In this document: positions 39,021 through 49,710 of the stretch, in pieces
Position numbering within the stretch: the stretch's first letter is position 1
Layout of the letters: every line of letters begins with the position of its first letter
Assembly (NCBI GenBank): GCA_947648205.1
Contig: CANSNC010000003.1
Coordinates: forward strand, 1-64,000
Source of the DNA: an uncultured Mycoplasma sp.
Lineage (GTDB): Bacteria > Bacillota_I > Bacilli_A > Mycoplasmatales > Mycoplasmoidaceae
Reading direction: 5' to 3'
Length of the DNA stretch: 64,000 bases
The notes under the pieces: generated by a model
Told to the model about the DNA's origin: nothing
Database searches by the model: none
Seen by the model: the letters and a program-made list of their open reading frames with translations, nothing else
Translations under genes and position numbers: made by a program

Positions 39021-41384
39021 TTACTTCTTAATTTTAAAACTTTCTTTTTCAAAAAAATCAATTATTCTATTAAATCTCATATTTATATCATCTTGTGACA
39101 TTTTTTCACTAGTCTTTTTTATAGAAAATTGCACATTATAAGAAATTTCATTTTCATTTATTTTGAATACATCAATTATTTTATATGATTCAATATCATC
39201 ATTTTTTTCTAATGAATTAATTAAAGAAGTAACATTTTGATTCACTAAAATAATAGATAAACTTCTAATAATACTATGTGTTGTGCTTGTGATTTTTTCT
39301 ACAATGAAATTTTTTTCTACCTCTTTTTTAATTAATTCACCAATCTTCATTTCTACAAAAAATAATGGTTCATCAATTTTGCAATCTTTTGCATAATTGG
39401 GGTTAATTTGTCCTAAATAACCTATTATTACATTTTTATCGTTACAGACAGCTAGTGAATTTGACTTTAAAAAAGTAGTTGAATAAATATCAAATTCATC
39501 CTTGAATGTAATTTTCTGATTGAAATTTTTAAAATAATCAATTACTAGTGATTTTAAATAAAATATATCAACTTTTATAAATGATTTATTAATACTATTA
39601 AAGTAAATTTTATCTGTTAATAATAATGAAAGATGATATGTCTCTTTTGAATCATAATTTAATTTTTGTAATTCAAATATTGGAATTAATTCATTTTTAT
39701 GTGCTTGATTATATGAATAAACATTTATCAATTGACCAATAATTGAATTTCTTAAAAATTGTTTATCTTTTGAAATTGGATTAATAATTTCATAAAATTT
39801 CTTTGCATTAAAAATATTATATTTTTTATTACTTTCTTCTGATGTTAAATTATAAGTTTTTACTAAACTATAACCATTATGAATGAAAAAATTATTTGTT
39901 TTAGTAATATTTTTGTATTCAAAATTATTTAATAAAGGATTAACATATGTACTATTAATAGGATTTAATTCCATTTTATTAACATCAACAATTTTTAATA
40001 ATTCTTCTATAACATCATAAATTGTAGTTATATCTTCTCTGTAAATTGGGGGCAATATATAATTATTTGATAATTCAAAACCTAAATTTTTTAAATGTTT
40101 CTTCACATCAGCTTCACTCATTTTTATTCCAAGTAAAGAAATAATTTTTTTATAATCAAATTTAATTTTTACTTTTAATAATTTAAATGGTGTAAAACTT
40201 ATTCCTTCAAATTTAGACTTACTACTCTGAAGTAAATTAATCATTGTTTCAAATGATTTTATTCTTATTCACATAGGAATTTTTTTTGAATTTAAAATTG
40301 AAGCATCAGTTCTAATTTTCATTTTTCTACTTGAATTTGCAATATCTAAATTATTAAAATTTGCAATTTCAAAAACAACATTTTTTGTACTATTAGTAAT
40401 TGATGAATTTTGTAATCCTATTATCCCTGCCACACAAACATCTTTATTATCAGTTTTAACAATTAAAGATCCTTTTGGAGTAATATATTCTTTTGAATCT
40501 AAAGCAATATATTTTTTATCAGACTTTAGTTTTTCAACTGAAAAAATATTTCCTATTTTGTCTTTATCATAACTATGAGCAGGAGTACCACCTAAAATCA
40601 TAACTAAATTACTTATATCAACTATTGAATTTACTGGTCTAACACCTGAATTCATTAAATAGGATTTTACAGTTCATGATGATTCAGTTGGAATCATATT
40701 AGACATTTCTATTGTTCCAAAAAAAGGAGCATTTTCCTTATTAATATCCAACTTAATTTTGTTCTTCTTTATATTAGAAAAATCAAAACTGTAATCAAAA
40801 TTATAATTAGGCTTTAAAATATGCAATAAATCATGAGCTAAACCAATTACACCATTTAACTCATTTCTATTTGAAGGTATTGAAACATCATAAATTATGT
40901 CATCAAAATGAATATACTTAAGTGGATCAGTATCATTTAACTTTGCATTGTCATCTAAAATAATTATATTGTCTTTATCAATATCAGAAATATATTCAGT
41001 GTTTAAAGTCAGTTCATTATATGCACAAATCATTCCTTCAGAAACTATTCCAAGTAATTCTTTATATTGTATTATCCTACCATCAATCATTTTAGCACCT
41101 TCAAGTGCAACAATAACTTTAGCACCTGGTTTAACATTATCAGCACCACAAACAATAGTTCTTTTTTTATTGTTTACTTCTACAGTACATAAATTTAATT
41201 TATTTGATTTGGGGTGTTTTTTTGTTTCAGTAATTAACCCAACAATAAGATTATTAACTTTCTCAAAAGTATATTTACTTTCTATTTCACATCCCATCAA
41301 TAATAAAGTTTTTTCAATATCACTATTTTTAATTTGCTTAAAAATAGGGAAAAAGTTTTCTAATAATTTTCTTGATAACAACAT
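39021..41384 (-). CDS. pheT: Phenylalanine-tRNA ligase beta subunit
   Basis: 787 residues. The N-terminal tRNA-binding OB domain has H-P-K-S-N-K-L-N-L-C-T-V-E-V and I-V-C-G-A-D-N-V. B3/B4 editing region: R-P-V-N-S-I-V-D-I-S-N, with P-A-H-S-Y-D. The B5 DNA-binding-like region and the catalytic-like core follow. A C-terminal anticodon-binding (FDX-ACB) domain ends the protein. Two UGA codons encode Trp. GAGGAA precedes the ATG. Starts 1 nt after pheS stops, as expected for the alpha2-beta2 enzyme. Confidence 0.96.
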
Positions 41385-41385
41385 A

Positions 41386-42411
41386 CTACTTTCCTCTAAA
41401 TTGTTTTAAAATTCTAAAATCATTTTCATAAATATATCTAATGTCATTTATTCCATACTTAAGCATAACAATTCTATCTATTCCAAGTCCTGCAGCAATA
41501 CCACTAAATTTATTACTATCAATGCCTGCATTTTTTAAAACATTAGGATGCAGTAATCCTGAACCTAAAATTTCAATTCATCCAGTCTTTTTACAAACAT
41601 TACATCCCTTACCATCACAAACAAAGCAAGATATATCTACTTCCATAGATGGTTCAGTAAATGGAAATTGTGAAAGTCTAAATCTTGTTTTTGTGTTCTT
41701 TTTAAATAAATGCTTCATCAAGGCATCAATTAGTCATTTCAAATTGGATATTGATAATCCTTCTTTAACTCAGACAATGTCAATTTGATTAAATTGATGA
41801 GAGTGAGTTGCATCATCATCATCTTTTCTAAAAACATTCCCAAAAGCAACTGATTTTATTTCAGATTGCTTATTTTTTTCCTGCAAAACTTTTACAGTTA
41901 CTGATGTACAATGAACCCTTAACAATTCTTTATCGCTAATATAAAATGTATCAGATAAACTTCTAGCTGGATGATCATCTTTGATATTTAGCTTAGTAAA
42001 ATTTAAATCAGTAGTTGTTATTTCATTATCAAAAATAATATCAAAAGATAATCTTTCAAAAAAATCTATAATTTGATCTATAACTATTTGAACAGGATTA
42101 AGTGAACCAGATTGCAAATAGTCAGCAGGAATCATAGGATCAAATTCTGATTTAATAGAGTTAAGTTTTTCAAATTCAATATTATTCAATCTTTCTTCAA
42201 CAATATCATCAATCATTTTTTTATAATTATTTATCCTAATTCCAAGTTCTTTTTTGTGAGTAACATCAACTTTTTTTAATTCATCATATAATGGAACTAA
42301 AAATTTTTTATTAAAAATATTTTTTTCCTCTATTAGTACATTTGGATTCTTAATTGAAGAAATGTTCTTTTTAAATTCATCAATTAAAACAATATTTTTA
42401 TCTTGAGACAT
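41386..42411 (-). CDS. pheS: Phenylalanine-tRNA ligase alpha subunit
   Basis: 341 residues, class II synthetase catalytic subunit. A helical N-terminus for tRNA binding precedes the core. Motif 2 can be read as R-V-H-C-T-S-V-T-V and [16 protein letters not shown]. After a UGA Trp come F-T-E-P-S-M-E-V-D and C-x-x-C-x-x-x-G-C-x-x-C-K. Motif 3 is [20 protein letters not shown] precedes the start. It lies 73 nt after the YgjP-like gene. Confidence 0.96.
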
Positions 42412-42484
42412 AAATTTTCTCCTTAATTCTATCTTTCAAAGAATATAAAAATTTTACTAAAAATAATATCTTTTAATTAAACTA

Positions 42485-43177
42485 TTAAAAATTTTTAAGA
42501 TACTGTCTAGCTTGTTTATAATTTGGGTATATTTTTGAAACTAGTGATCAAAATCTTTCTGAATGATTTGCTTCAATCAAATGACATAATTCATGAATAA
42601 TTACATAGTCAATTATTTCTTTTGGGAATGTAATTAAACGGGAAGAAAAATTTATTAGTTTCAAAGATTTTCTGCAATTGCCTCAGCAACCAACCATTCA
42701 TTTTATATTTATTTTTTCAACATTAAAACCATATATTTTGGCTAATTCAAATGCTCTATTAGTAGTATACTTTTGAGATTCATTTTTAAATAGTTTTTTT
42801 ATTAATTTAACTTTATTTGATTCATTCTTTAAATACAAAGTAACTGTTTTATATCCAATAACATACTTTTCATTACCACTATGATTTTTTGTTATTAAAT
42901 TATGTTCTTTTCCAAATAATGAAATTAAATTGTTATTAGGGTTATAAAATTTACTAGCACTTTTTTTATCTATTATTTTTTTAATTTCTAAAAGATTATT
43001 ATTTACAAATCCCTTAACTAAATCAATAGAAATTTTAGGCGGTACATGAACATGTATTTCTAAATCATTTGTGACTTTAATCTTTAATGATTTCATATTT
43101 TCATATACTTTAATAAAGCATAAATATTCATCATTATTAATATTTATTTTGTAGCTATGAAGTAATTTTTTTCTCAT
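42485..43177 (-). CDS. YgjP/SprT-like M48-type metallopeptidase
   Basis: 230 residues. The C-terminal zinc site is H-E-L-C-H-L-I-E-A-N-H-S-E-R-F-W, complete with two histidines, the catalytic glutamate and the third H. It is preceded by W-G-N-C-R-K-S-L-K-L-I-N-F-S-S-R-L, which is typical of the YgjP/WLM group. Three Trp codons are UGA. I placed the start at M-R-K-K, 4 nt after the stop of the dUTPase-like gene; an upstream in-frame ATG would overlap that gene. The cellular role of this family is not well defined. Confidence 0.82.
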
Positions 43178-43181
43178 ACTA

Positions 43182-43673
43182 CTAATAATTATCCTTTTGT
43201 CGTTGATGATTAATATCATTTTTCTTTTTATAAAAATCAATAATGTCTTTCCAAGTGAAATCAAATGTTTTACACAATTCAAATAATTTAATAATAATTA
43301 CTTCACAATCATGTGCATCATTAATATTTGTAGATACTTTAATTAAATCCAATATTTTATCTGTTAGTTGATCTTTATCATAATTATTTTCCAAAATATT
43401 AAATTCAGTTTTTTCCATTTTATAATAAAGTGATAAAGACAAAATAAAATGCAAACAATCAACAAATTCATCACCCAATTTTTCTCTATCATAATTATTT
43501 TTAACACTTCAAAATTTAAAACATCTATTAACATTTATCATTTCACATAATTCAACTACAAATGCTAATTTCTTTTTATTTACAACATCATCTTTATTGA
43601 TATTATGTTTAGTTTCAATATTAAAATCTAATTCTCTTTGTAATTCCAAAATTTCTTTTAAATTAATTGTCAT
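43182..43673 (-). CDS. dut: Dimeric all-alpha dUTPase-like NTP pyrophosphatase
   Basis: 163 residues. It belongs to the all-alpha NTP-PPase superfamily (dUTPase_2 type), which hydrolyses dUTP to dUMP. The E-x-x-E-like V-V-E-L-C-E-M, the downstream C-F-K-F-W-S (W is UGA), and the G-D-E-F-V-D-C-L-H-F metal site are in the order seen in Firmicute enzymes. The first gene of a likely six-gene minus-strand operon through rnmV; AGGT precedes the start. Divergent from recU. Confidence 0.82.
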
Positions 43674-43862
43674 GCAAATACCTATAATAATTTTATTTTT
43701 TAAGTTATTAATTTTATATACTAATTAAACTATAAATCTTGTAAATAATTTAATTCAATCACATTAGAATTATAATTTCTTTTAATTATATTTTTTTAAT
43801 TGTTTTAAATAAAAAATATAAAAACAAGATTTTTTTTCGTTTTTATAAATGTAGGAGCATTT

Positions 43863-44351
43863 ATGAAAAATAGAGGAATGTACATTGAAGAATTAATTAA
43901 TAAAACAATAAGTTATTATAATAGCAATAATATTGGATCTTTTGAAAAAAGAAATCTACCAATATCAATAAAAGAAATAAACAATAATTTTGTAACAGGA
44001 TATTTAAAGGAAAAATCTAAAGTAGATTATTTTGGTTTATTTAAAACTAAGCATGTTGAGTTTGAATCAAAACAAACTACAAAAAATTATTTTAGCTTTT
44101 CATTATTCAAAGAACACCAATTAAAATACTTATTTAAAATTCATGAAATGGGATCTATAAGTTTTTTAATTATTCATTTTTTCAATATTGATTCAACAAT
44201 AGCAATCAATTGTGATCAACTTAAGTATTTGTTTAAAACATTTAAAAATAAAAAGATTTCTTATGATGTTTTAAAAAAACATGGAAAAGAAATTACATTA
44301 ATCTTTCCAGGTATATTAAATCTAATAGAATTTCTAGAAAATTTAGTATAA
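43863..44351 (+). CDS. recU: RecU Holliday junction resolvase
   Basis: 162 residues, near the family length. It cuts four-way DNA junctions in recombination repair. Visible: N-R-G-M-Y-I-E-E-L-I-N at the start (the family's N-R-G-x-x-x-E), K-V-D-Y-F-G-L, then F-E-S-K-Q-T-T with the catalytic E-x-K, and F-S-F-S-L-F-K-E-H-Q-L. No UGA codon is needed. GTAGGAGC precedes the ATG. It stands alone on the plus strand, ending at a shared terminator. Confidence 0.92.
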   Translation: MKNRGMYIEELINKTISYYNSNNIGSFEKRNLPISIKEINNNFVTGYLKEKSKVDYFGLFKTKHVEFESKQTTKNYFSFSLFKEHQLKYLFKIHEMGSISFLIIHFFNIDSTIAINCDQLKYLFKTFKNKKISYDVLKKHGKEITLIFPGILNLIEFLENLV

Positions 44352-44352
44352 A

Positions 44353-44381
44353 AAAATCAACTTATTTATTAAGTTGATTTT
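44353..44381. terminator. Bidirectional terminator between recU and the rplU operon
   Basis: AAAATCAACTTA and TAAGTTGATTTT, perfect 12-bp stem with a 5-nt loop between convergent genes. The stop codon of the minus-strand gene overlaps its edge. Confidence 0.88.
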
Positions 44382-44742
44382 ATTCATTAATTTTTGGTTT
44401 TTTAAAATGGAAAATAATAAGAACAATAATGCCAATTGCACCAACAATTAGTAATGTAATTCCAGGGGCAAATAAATCAATACTTGCTTTTGCTCCTCAT
44501 TCATTGGCACCAACAAGATTATTATTATAATTTGCTAATTGTTCATGAAAATTACTTCATGTTCCACCATGACTTAATCAATATTGAAGCAGATTATCAT
44601 AAGCTACAAAACTTTTATAACCAACACCTATTAAAACACATCCAGCAATTAGTACCAAGGCAAAAAATAAATAACCTAATACAAATAGTGCAAGAGATTT
44701 TTTAAATTTTTTTCTTTCTTTTTTAATTTGTTGTGTTTCCAT
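44380..44742 (-). CDS. Two-span membrane protein at the end of the rplU operon
   Basis: 120 residues. A Lys-rich N-terminus is followed by a span (about residues 17-38, with a Cys), a loop with several Trp/Asn/Gly residues, a second span (about 85-110), and a Lys/Pro tail. Three Trp are UGA-coded. An ATG 6 nt further upstream is in frame, but AGGT abuts it; the chosen start has workable spacing. Unknown family. It lies 32 nt after rpmA. Confidence 0.65.
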
Positions 44743-44774
44743 TTTCATACCTATAAATATATCTAATTATAAAA

Positions 44775-45074
44775 TTATTTTGAAGAAGTAGCAATAATAC
44801 TTACTTTAGTTTTATTTTCACCAAACATAGTATATTTTACAACCCCATCAACTTTTGCATAAAGAGTATGGTCTTTTCCTTGACCAACATTTTTACCAGG
44901 ATGGATTCTATTTCCTCTTTGTCTGTAAATAATTTGACCTGATTTTGCTCATTCACCATCAGATTTTTTTGCACCTAAATATTTAGGATTAGAATCTCTA
45001 CCATTTTTTGTAGAACCAACCCCTTTTTTACTAGCAAAAAATTGCAAATTTAATTTGAAATTATTTCACATCAT
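44775..45074 (-). CDS. rpmA: 50S ribosomal protein L27 with cleavable N-terminal extension
   Basis: 99 residues. The body is classic: [19 protein letters not shown] and [15 protein letters not shown]. Before it stands an extension [14 protein letters not shown]. The L-x-L-Q-F-F-A motif is the site cut by the Prp protease in Firmicutes, and Prp is encoded just upstream. The UGA Trp falls within the extension. GGAAG precedes the first of two ATG codons. Confidence 0.96.
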
Positions 45075-45088
45075 AGTCAACTTCCTTT

Positions 45089-45391
45089 CTACAATTCTTC
45101 ATTATATTTGTTTAAGTTAATATAGTTTTTATAACTCTTATTAACTTCATTTATTTGATTAAAAATGACACTAAGTGCAATTTCATTTTTGTTATTTAAT
45201 TTTACAACAATTTTTATGATTGGTATTTTTTCATCAACAATACAATCAATAATATCATTTTCATCAAATCATGTAAGAGAGCCCATAATGATTGCGCTTA
45301 CACCAGCACAAACAATATCATTTCCACATTTATTATAATTAGCATGATCTTTAACTATAAAACCATTACTATAAAAATCAATTTTAATCAT
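45089..45391 (-). CDS. prp: Ribosomal-processing cysteine protease Prp
   Basis: 100 residues, between rplU and rpmA as in Firmicutes. The catalytic pair is visible as His16 in K-D-H-A and Cys28 in D-I-V-C-A-G-V-S-A, with the 12-residue spacing known for the family. It removes the L27 N-terminal extension so that L27 can reach the peptidyl-transferase centre. One UGA Trp. It starts 2 nt after the rplU stop. Confidence 0.92.
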
Positions 45392-45393
45392 TA

Positions 45394-45696
45394 TTATTTA
45401 ACTTCGATACTAGTTACTACAAGTTTTGTATAAGGTTGTCTATGACCTTGTCTTTTAAGGTAACGTGAATATCTTTTATGTTTAATAATACTAATCTTTT
45501 TTTGTTTTCCATGTTTTTCAACTTTACATGAAACTTTTGCATTTTTAACAAAAGGAGTTCCGTAATTAGCATTAACCATTAGAACTTTATCAAAAGAAAC
45601 TACTGTTCCTTCTTTAGCTTCTAATTTTTCAACATATATAGTATCACCTTTTTTAACCTCATACTGTTTTCCACCAGTTATAAAGATTGCAAACAT
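45394..45696 (-). CDS. rplU: 50S ribosomal protein L21
   Basis: 100 residues. [13 protein letters not shown] at the N-terminus and [18 protein letters not shown] near the C-terminus are L21 hallmarks. A ribosome binding site GGAGGATAT precedes the ATG. It is the first gene of rplU-prp-rpmA, with a structured-looking leader upstream. Confidence 0.97.
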   Translation of the reverse strand: MFAIFITGGKQYEVKKGDTIYVEKLEAKEGTVVSFDKVLMVNANYGTPFVKNAKVSCKVEKHGKQKKISIIKHKRYSRYLKRQGHRQPYTKLVVTSIEVK

Positions 45697-45850
45697 ACTA
45701 TATCCTCCATGTAATACTTAGACTCGCCTAGATAAGGTATTTTTAGATTTAGAAAACTAAAAAATTTAAAAACCTATTAAGAGCGGTTGAAGCTGCATAG
45801 ATTTGATATATACAGCATTTATAATAATATCATACTTATTATTAATAGTT
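45697..45850 (-). promoter_or_regulatory. Candidate L21 leader in the rplU 5' region
   Basis: The leader can form a GCTG...CAGC hairpin (around 45787-45811) and a second stem from AGGTTTTTA with TAAAAATACCT, just before the ribosome binding site. Firmicutes carry an autoregulatory L21 leader at this place. I cannot confirm the consensus by eye. The remaining bases to the uvrA stop hold only a weak inverted repeat. Confidence 0.4.
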
Positions 45851-45893
45851 TGTAAAAAAACACAACTACAATTTTATATTTGAATTAGTTACT

Positions 45894-48731
45894 TTAAAGA
45901 ATTTTATCTAAAAATTGACCTGTATATGAAATATTTTTCTTTTCAGAAATTTGTTCTGGTGTACCAGATGCTATCAGTTTTCCCCCACCATCTCCTCCAT
46001 CTGGACCTAAGTCAATTACATAATCTGCAACTTTAATCATATCCAAATTATGTTCAACTATTATAACTGTATCGCCATGATTTACAATATGGTTTAATAC
46101 TTCTATTAATTTTGAAATATCATGAATATGCAATCCAGTTGAAGGTTCATCCAATACATAAACCGTTCTACCTGTAGGTCTTTTTTGAAGGTATTTTGCC
46201 AATTTAATTCTTTGAGCTTCTCCACCAGATAAATGAGTTGAAGATGTCCCAAGTTTTAAATAATTTAAACCAACATCAGCCATTAAATCCAATTTTCTTT
46301 TAATCTCAGGATTTTCATAAAAGAATTTGATGGCTTCATCAATTGTCATTTCTAATACATCATAAATTGATCTTCCTTTGTATAAAACTTGCAAAGTTTC
46401 TTCATTATATTTTTTACCATCACATTCAGTACACTTAACATACACATCTGGCAAAAAATGCATTTCTATTTTTATTAATCCATCACCACAACAATTTTCA
46501 CATCTTCCACCTTTAACATTGAAAGAAAATCTTCCTTTTTCATAACCTCTTGCTTTTGCTTCATTTGTTCTTGCAAATAACTCTCTGATATCATCAAAAA
46601 CAGAAACATATGTTGCTGGATTACTACGTGGTGTTCTACCAATTGGATCTTGAGAAACTTTAACAATTTTATCTATAAATTCAACACCTTTTATTGTTTT
46701 ATATTCTTTTGGTACTATAAAAGGATTTAAAAGTTTCTTTTCAATACCTTTTACAAGAGTTTCATTAACAAGGGTTGATTTGCCACTTCCACTAACTCCA
46801 GTTACTGCAATAAATTTTCCTAATGGAAATTTAACATCAATATTTTTTAAATTATTTCCTTTTGCACCAACTATTTCTAATACTTTACCATTTCCCCCAC
46901 GTCTTTTTTTAGGAACATCAATCCTTTTCTTTCCACTTAGATACTGACCTGTAATAGATTTTTCAATTTTTACAACATCTTTAATGGTTCCACATGCTAC
47001 AAGTTCTCCCCCATAACTTCCAGCTCCTGGTCCTATATCAATTAAAAAATCTGATTCTCTCATTGTTTCTTCATCATGTTCAACAACAAGTAGTGTATTT
47101 CCAAGATCTCTCATTTTCTTAAGAGTATCAATTAATTTTTCATTATCTTTTTGATGCAAACCAATTGAAGGTTCATCTAAAACATATAATACTCCTGTTA
47201 AAGATGAACCAATCTGTGTTGCTAAACGAATTCTTTGTGATTCTCCACCACTTAATGTAGATGCACTTCTTGATAATGTTAAATAATTTAATCCAACATT
47301 TTCAAGAAAAGATAATCTATTAACAATTTCTTTTAATGCAAGATTAGCAATTTTTGCATCTGATTCATCTAATTTTAAATTTAAGAAAAAATTAATTGCT
47401 TTTGAAATATTAAATTCTGTTAAATCAATGATGTTTGTATCATTAATTTTTACAGCTAAAGCTTCTGGTGATAATTTCTTTCCATTGCAGACATGGCAAT
47501 CAATATTTGACATAAATTTATTATAAAATTCTCTTGCATATTCACTTGAAGTTTCATGATATCTTCTTTTAATTAAATCAGCTATTCCTTCAATTGTTCC
47601 ATATGCTTCTCTTTTTCTTCCATCTTTTGCTTCAATTATATATTCAATAGCTTCATCACTGCCATGAAAAACAACTTGCTTTTCTTCTTTAGTCAAATCT
47701 TTAAAAGGTTTATCTAGATTAATATTAAAGTGATTTAATAATGATAATGTTTTCTTTAAATCATATGTTGGGTCTTCCATAACATTTTTATAATAAGCAA
47801 TAGCTCCTTGATTAATTGAAAGATTTTGATCTGGTACTATTTTATTTACATCAGGTTCATAAGTAAAACCTAGTCCATTACAATATTTACATGCACCAAT
47901 TGGTGAATTAAAAGAAAATAATCTAGGTTCAAGATTTGGAATAGAAAATCCACAAACATCACAGGAATGGTTTTGACTAAAATATAATTCTTCATTATTT
48001 ATAATTACTAAAATTTTACCATCAGATTCTTTTGAAGCTTTTTCAACAGCATCATAAATTCTACTTCTAGTAGGATTGTCTTTATTTAAAATTATTCTAT
48101 CTATTATTAAATCTATAGTATGTTTTTTATTTTTATCTAAATCTATTTCATCATCAAGTGATAATATATTTGAATCAATTCTAACCCTTAAATAACCTCG
48201 TCTTTTTAACTCTTCAATTTTATTTTTGAAAGTACCTTTTTCTTGTTTAATGATTGGAGATAATATTTGTATTTTATCACCCTCATTAAAACTAAAAATA
48301 TTATCAACAATTTGTTTTATAGTAATTGTTGATATTAATCCATGACCATTTATACAAAAAGGTTTACCTATTCTTGCATAAAGTAATCTAAAATAATCAT
48401 AAATTTCTGTTACTGTACCAACAGTTGATCTTGGATTATGTGATGTAGTTTTTTGGTCTATTGAAATTGCTGGAGAAAGCCCTTCAATTGAATCAACATC
48501 TGGTTTTTCATTACCTCCTAAAAACTGACGAGCATATGAAGAAAGAGATTCTAAATATCTTCTTTGACCTTCTGCATAAATTGTGTCAAAAGCCAAAGAA
48601 GATTTACCACTACCAGATAAACCTGTGATTACAACCAATTTGTTCTTTGGAATTTTAATATCAATATTTTTAAGATTATTTTCTCTAGCACCCTTAACAG
48701 TAATATACTCTTTAGAATCTTTATTTGACAT
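45894..48731 (-). CDS. uvrA: Excinuclease ABC subunit A
   Basis: 945 residues, standard length, no UGA needed. It detects bulky DNA damage and loads UvrB. Two ABC ATPase modules: Walker [10 protein letters not shown] near residue 35 and G-V-S-G-S-G-K-S-T near residue 640. Signatures L-S-G-G-E-S-Q-R-I and L-S-G-G-E-A-Q-R-I. Zinc modules C-D-V-C ... C-K-Y-C, C-H-V-C, and C-E-N-C-C ... C-T-E-C. The start overlaps the preceding gene by 11 nt. UvrB and UvrC are not in this window. Confidence 0.98.
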   Translation of the reverse strand: MSNKDSKEYITVKGARENNLKNIDIKIPKNKLVVITGLSGSGKSSLAFDTIYAEGQRRYLESLSSYARQFLGGNEKPDVDSIEGLSPAISIDQKTTSHNPRSTVGTVTEIYDYFRLLYARIGKPFCINGHGLISTITIKQIVDNIFSFNEGDKIQILSPIIKQEKGTFKNKIEELKRRGYLRVRIDSNILSLDDEIDLDKNKKHTIDLIIDRIILNKDNPTRSRIYDAVEKASKESDGKILVIINNEELYFSQNHSCDVCGFSIPNLEPRLFSFNSPIGACKYCNGLGFTYEPDVNKIVPDQNLSINQGAIAYYKNVMEDPTYDLKKTLSLLNHFNINLDKPFKDLTKEEKQVVFHGSDEAIEYIIEAKDGRKREAYGTIEGIADLIKRRYHETSSEYAREFYNKFMSNIDCHVCNGKKLSPEALAVKINDTNIIDLTEFNISKAINFFLNLKLDESDAKIANLALKEIVNRLSFLENVGLNYLTLSRSASTLSGGESQRIRLATQIGSSLTGVLYVLDEPSIGLHQKDNEKLIDTLKKMRDLGNTLLVVEHDEETMRESDFLIDIGPGAGSYGGELVACGTIKDVVKIEKSITGQYLSGKKRIDVPKKRRGGNGKVLEIVGAKGNNLKNIDVKFPLGKFIAVTGVSGSGKSTLVNETLVKGIEKKLLNPFIVPKEYKTIKGVEFIDKIVKVSQDPIGRTPRSNPATYVSVFDDIRELFARTNEAKARGYEKGRFSFNVKGGRCENCCGDGLIKIEMHFLPDVYVKCTECDGKKYNEETLQVLYKGRSIYDVLEMTIDEAIKFFYENPEIKRKLDLMADVGLNYLKLGTSSTHLSGGEAQRIKLAKYLQKRPTGRTVYVLDEPSTGLHIHDISKLIEVLNHIVNHGDTVIIVEHNLDMIKVADYVIDLGPDGGDGGGKLIASGTPEQISEKKNISYTGQFLDKIL

Positions 48732-49077
48732 GTTTATTTTTGCCTTTCTTACTTATTTTTTTATGACTATCAACTATTTCTTCAATATCATTTTCTAATT
48801 CAAATTCTTTTATATTATTAATTGAATCAAACATTTTCTTTGATTTATTATTTAAATCAAATTTTTCTATATATTGGAAATCAATATCATTATTTTGAAT
48901 CGGTTTTGGGTCATCAAGACAATAATCTATAAAATTAGAAATATTTTCAAATTCATTTTTATATTTTTTTAGTTTCAAATTTACAATATTTCTTAAAACA
49001 TCTTTAGATTTTGTATTCAAAATTGAATGTGAATAACTTAAAACAATTAACAATAAGGCATTTTTAATATAACCCAT
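48721..49077 (-). CDS. Hypothetical protein overlapping uvrA
   Basis: 118 residues. The N-terminal 18 residues are hydrophobic ([12 protein letters not shown]) but short for a span. The rest is charged and helical-looking, rich in Lys, Asn, Asp and Glu, ending in a basic K-K-G-K-N-K-H-V-K tail. No family recognised. The 11-nt overlap with uvrA and 5-nt gap from the upstream gene indicate translational coupling. Confidence 0.65.
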   Translation of the reverse strand: MGYIKNALLLIVLSYSHSILNTKSKDVLRNIVNLKLKKYKNEFENISNFIDYCLDDPKPIQNNDIDFQYIEKFDLNNKSKKMFDSINNIKEFELENDIEEIVDSHKKISKKGKNKHVK

Positions 49078-49082
49078 ATTTA

Positions 49083-49439
49083 TTATTTCTTTTCTCTAAT
49101 AACTTCTTTTAACTGTTTTGAAATGTTAACTGCAGACTCTTTATTTTCAGTAACATATTTTAATACTGATTCTGCATTTTGTTTTACTACACCTTCAATA
49201 ATGTCAATATAATTAGATAATTTAACTATAGATTCTACTGCTGGTGTTAAATATTCTGTTTTATAAATTAAATCTTCTACTAAATAATCTATTTTTTTTG
49301 AAACAATACTAATTCTTCTGTATGCAATAAATTTATAAATTGAAACAATTATTCCTATTGAAACTAAAATTCCAACTAAAATTAATAATCACAAAATTGA
49401 ATCCAATTGTATAGTAACAACATTCTGATTCATTATCAT
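49083..49439 (-). CDS. Small anchored coiled-coil protein (DUF948-like)
   Basis: 118 residues. One N-terminal span (about residues 14-37) is followed by an amphipathic helical region with I/V/L spacing typical of a coiled coil. The layout resembles DUF948/YtxG-like proteins, but similarity is in architecture, not sure motifs. Two ATG codons lie at the start (49439 and 49433); AGGGG upstream suits the first. One UGA Trp in the span. First gene of the uvrA cluster. Confidence 0.65.
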
Positions 49440-49635
49440 AATTTATACCCCTAACCAATATAAGAATTATATATTAATTGAATGTTTTATATAATAAAAA
49501 CAACTTAATTATTTTACTTAAGTCATAATAAATTTATCTCTAAATTTTAATTAATTTTTATAAATATTTTTATCACAATAAAAATTGCTATAAAAATATT
49601 TAATTTGTGTTAATAATTTTTGTGTTTATAAAAAA

Positions 49636-49666
49636 ATATTCATAATCATTTATAGATTATGAATAT
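49636..49666 (-). terminator. Terminator of hisS-aspS
   Basis: ATATTCATAATC and GATTATGAATAT, perfect 12-bp stem, 7-nt loop, followed by a minus-strand TTTTTTT run. Apart from this hairpin the gap 49440-49710 is AT-rich with no other feature I can support. Confidence 0.85.
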
Positions 49667-49710
49667 CAACTTATTTATAAAATTAATATAATCGATTTTA
49701 TATTTAATTA

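Noticed and set aside
40948-41788. Two plus-strand ORFs opposite pheT and pheS
   Set aside because: Antisense to well-conserved synthetase genes, without start signals.
43178-43282. Longer N-terminus for the YgjP-like metallopeptidase
   Set aside because: It would overlap the dUTPase-like gene by about 100 nt; the downstream ATG follows that gene's stop.
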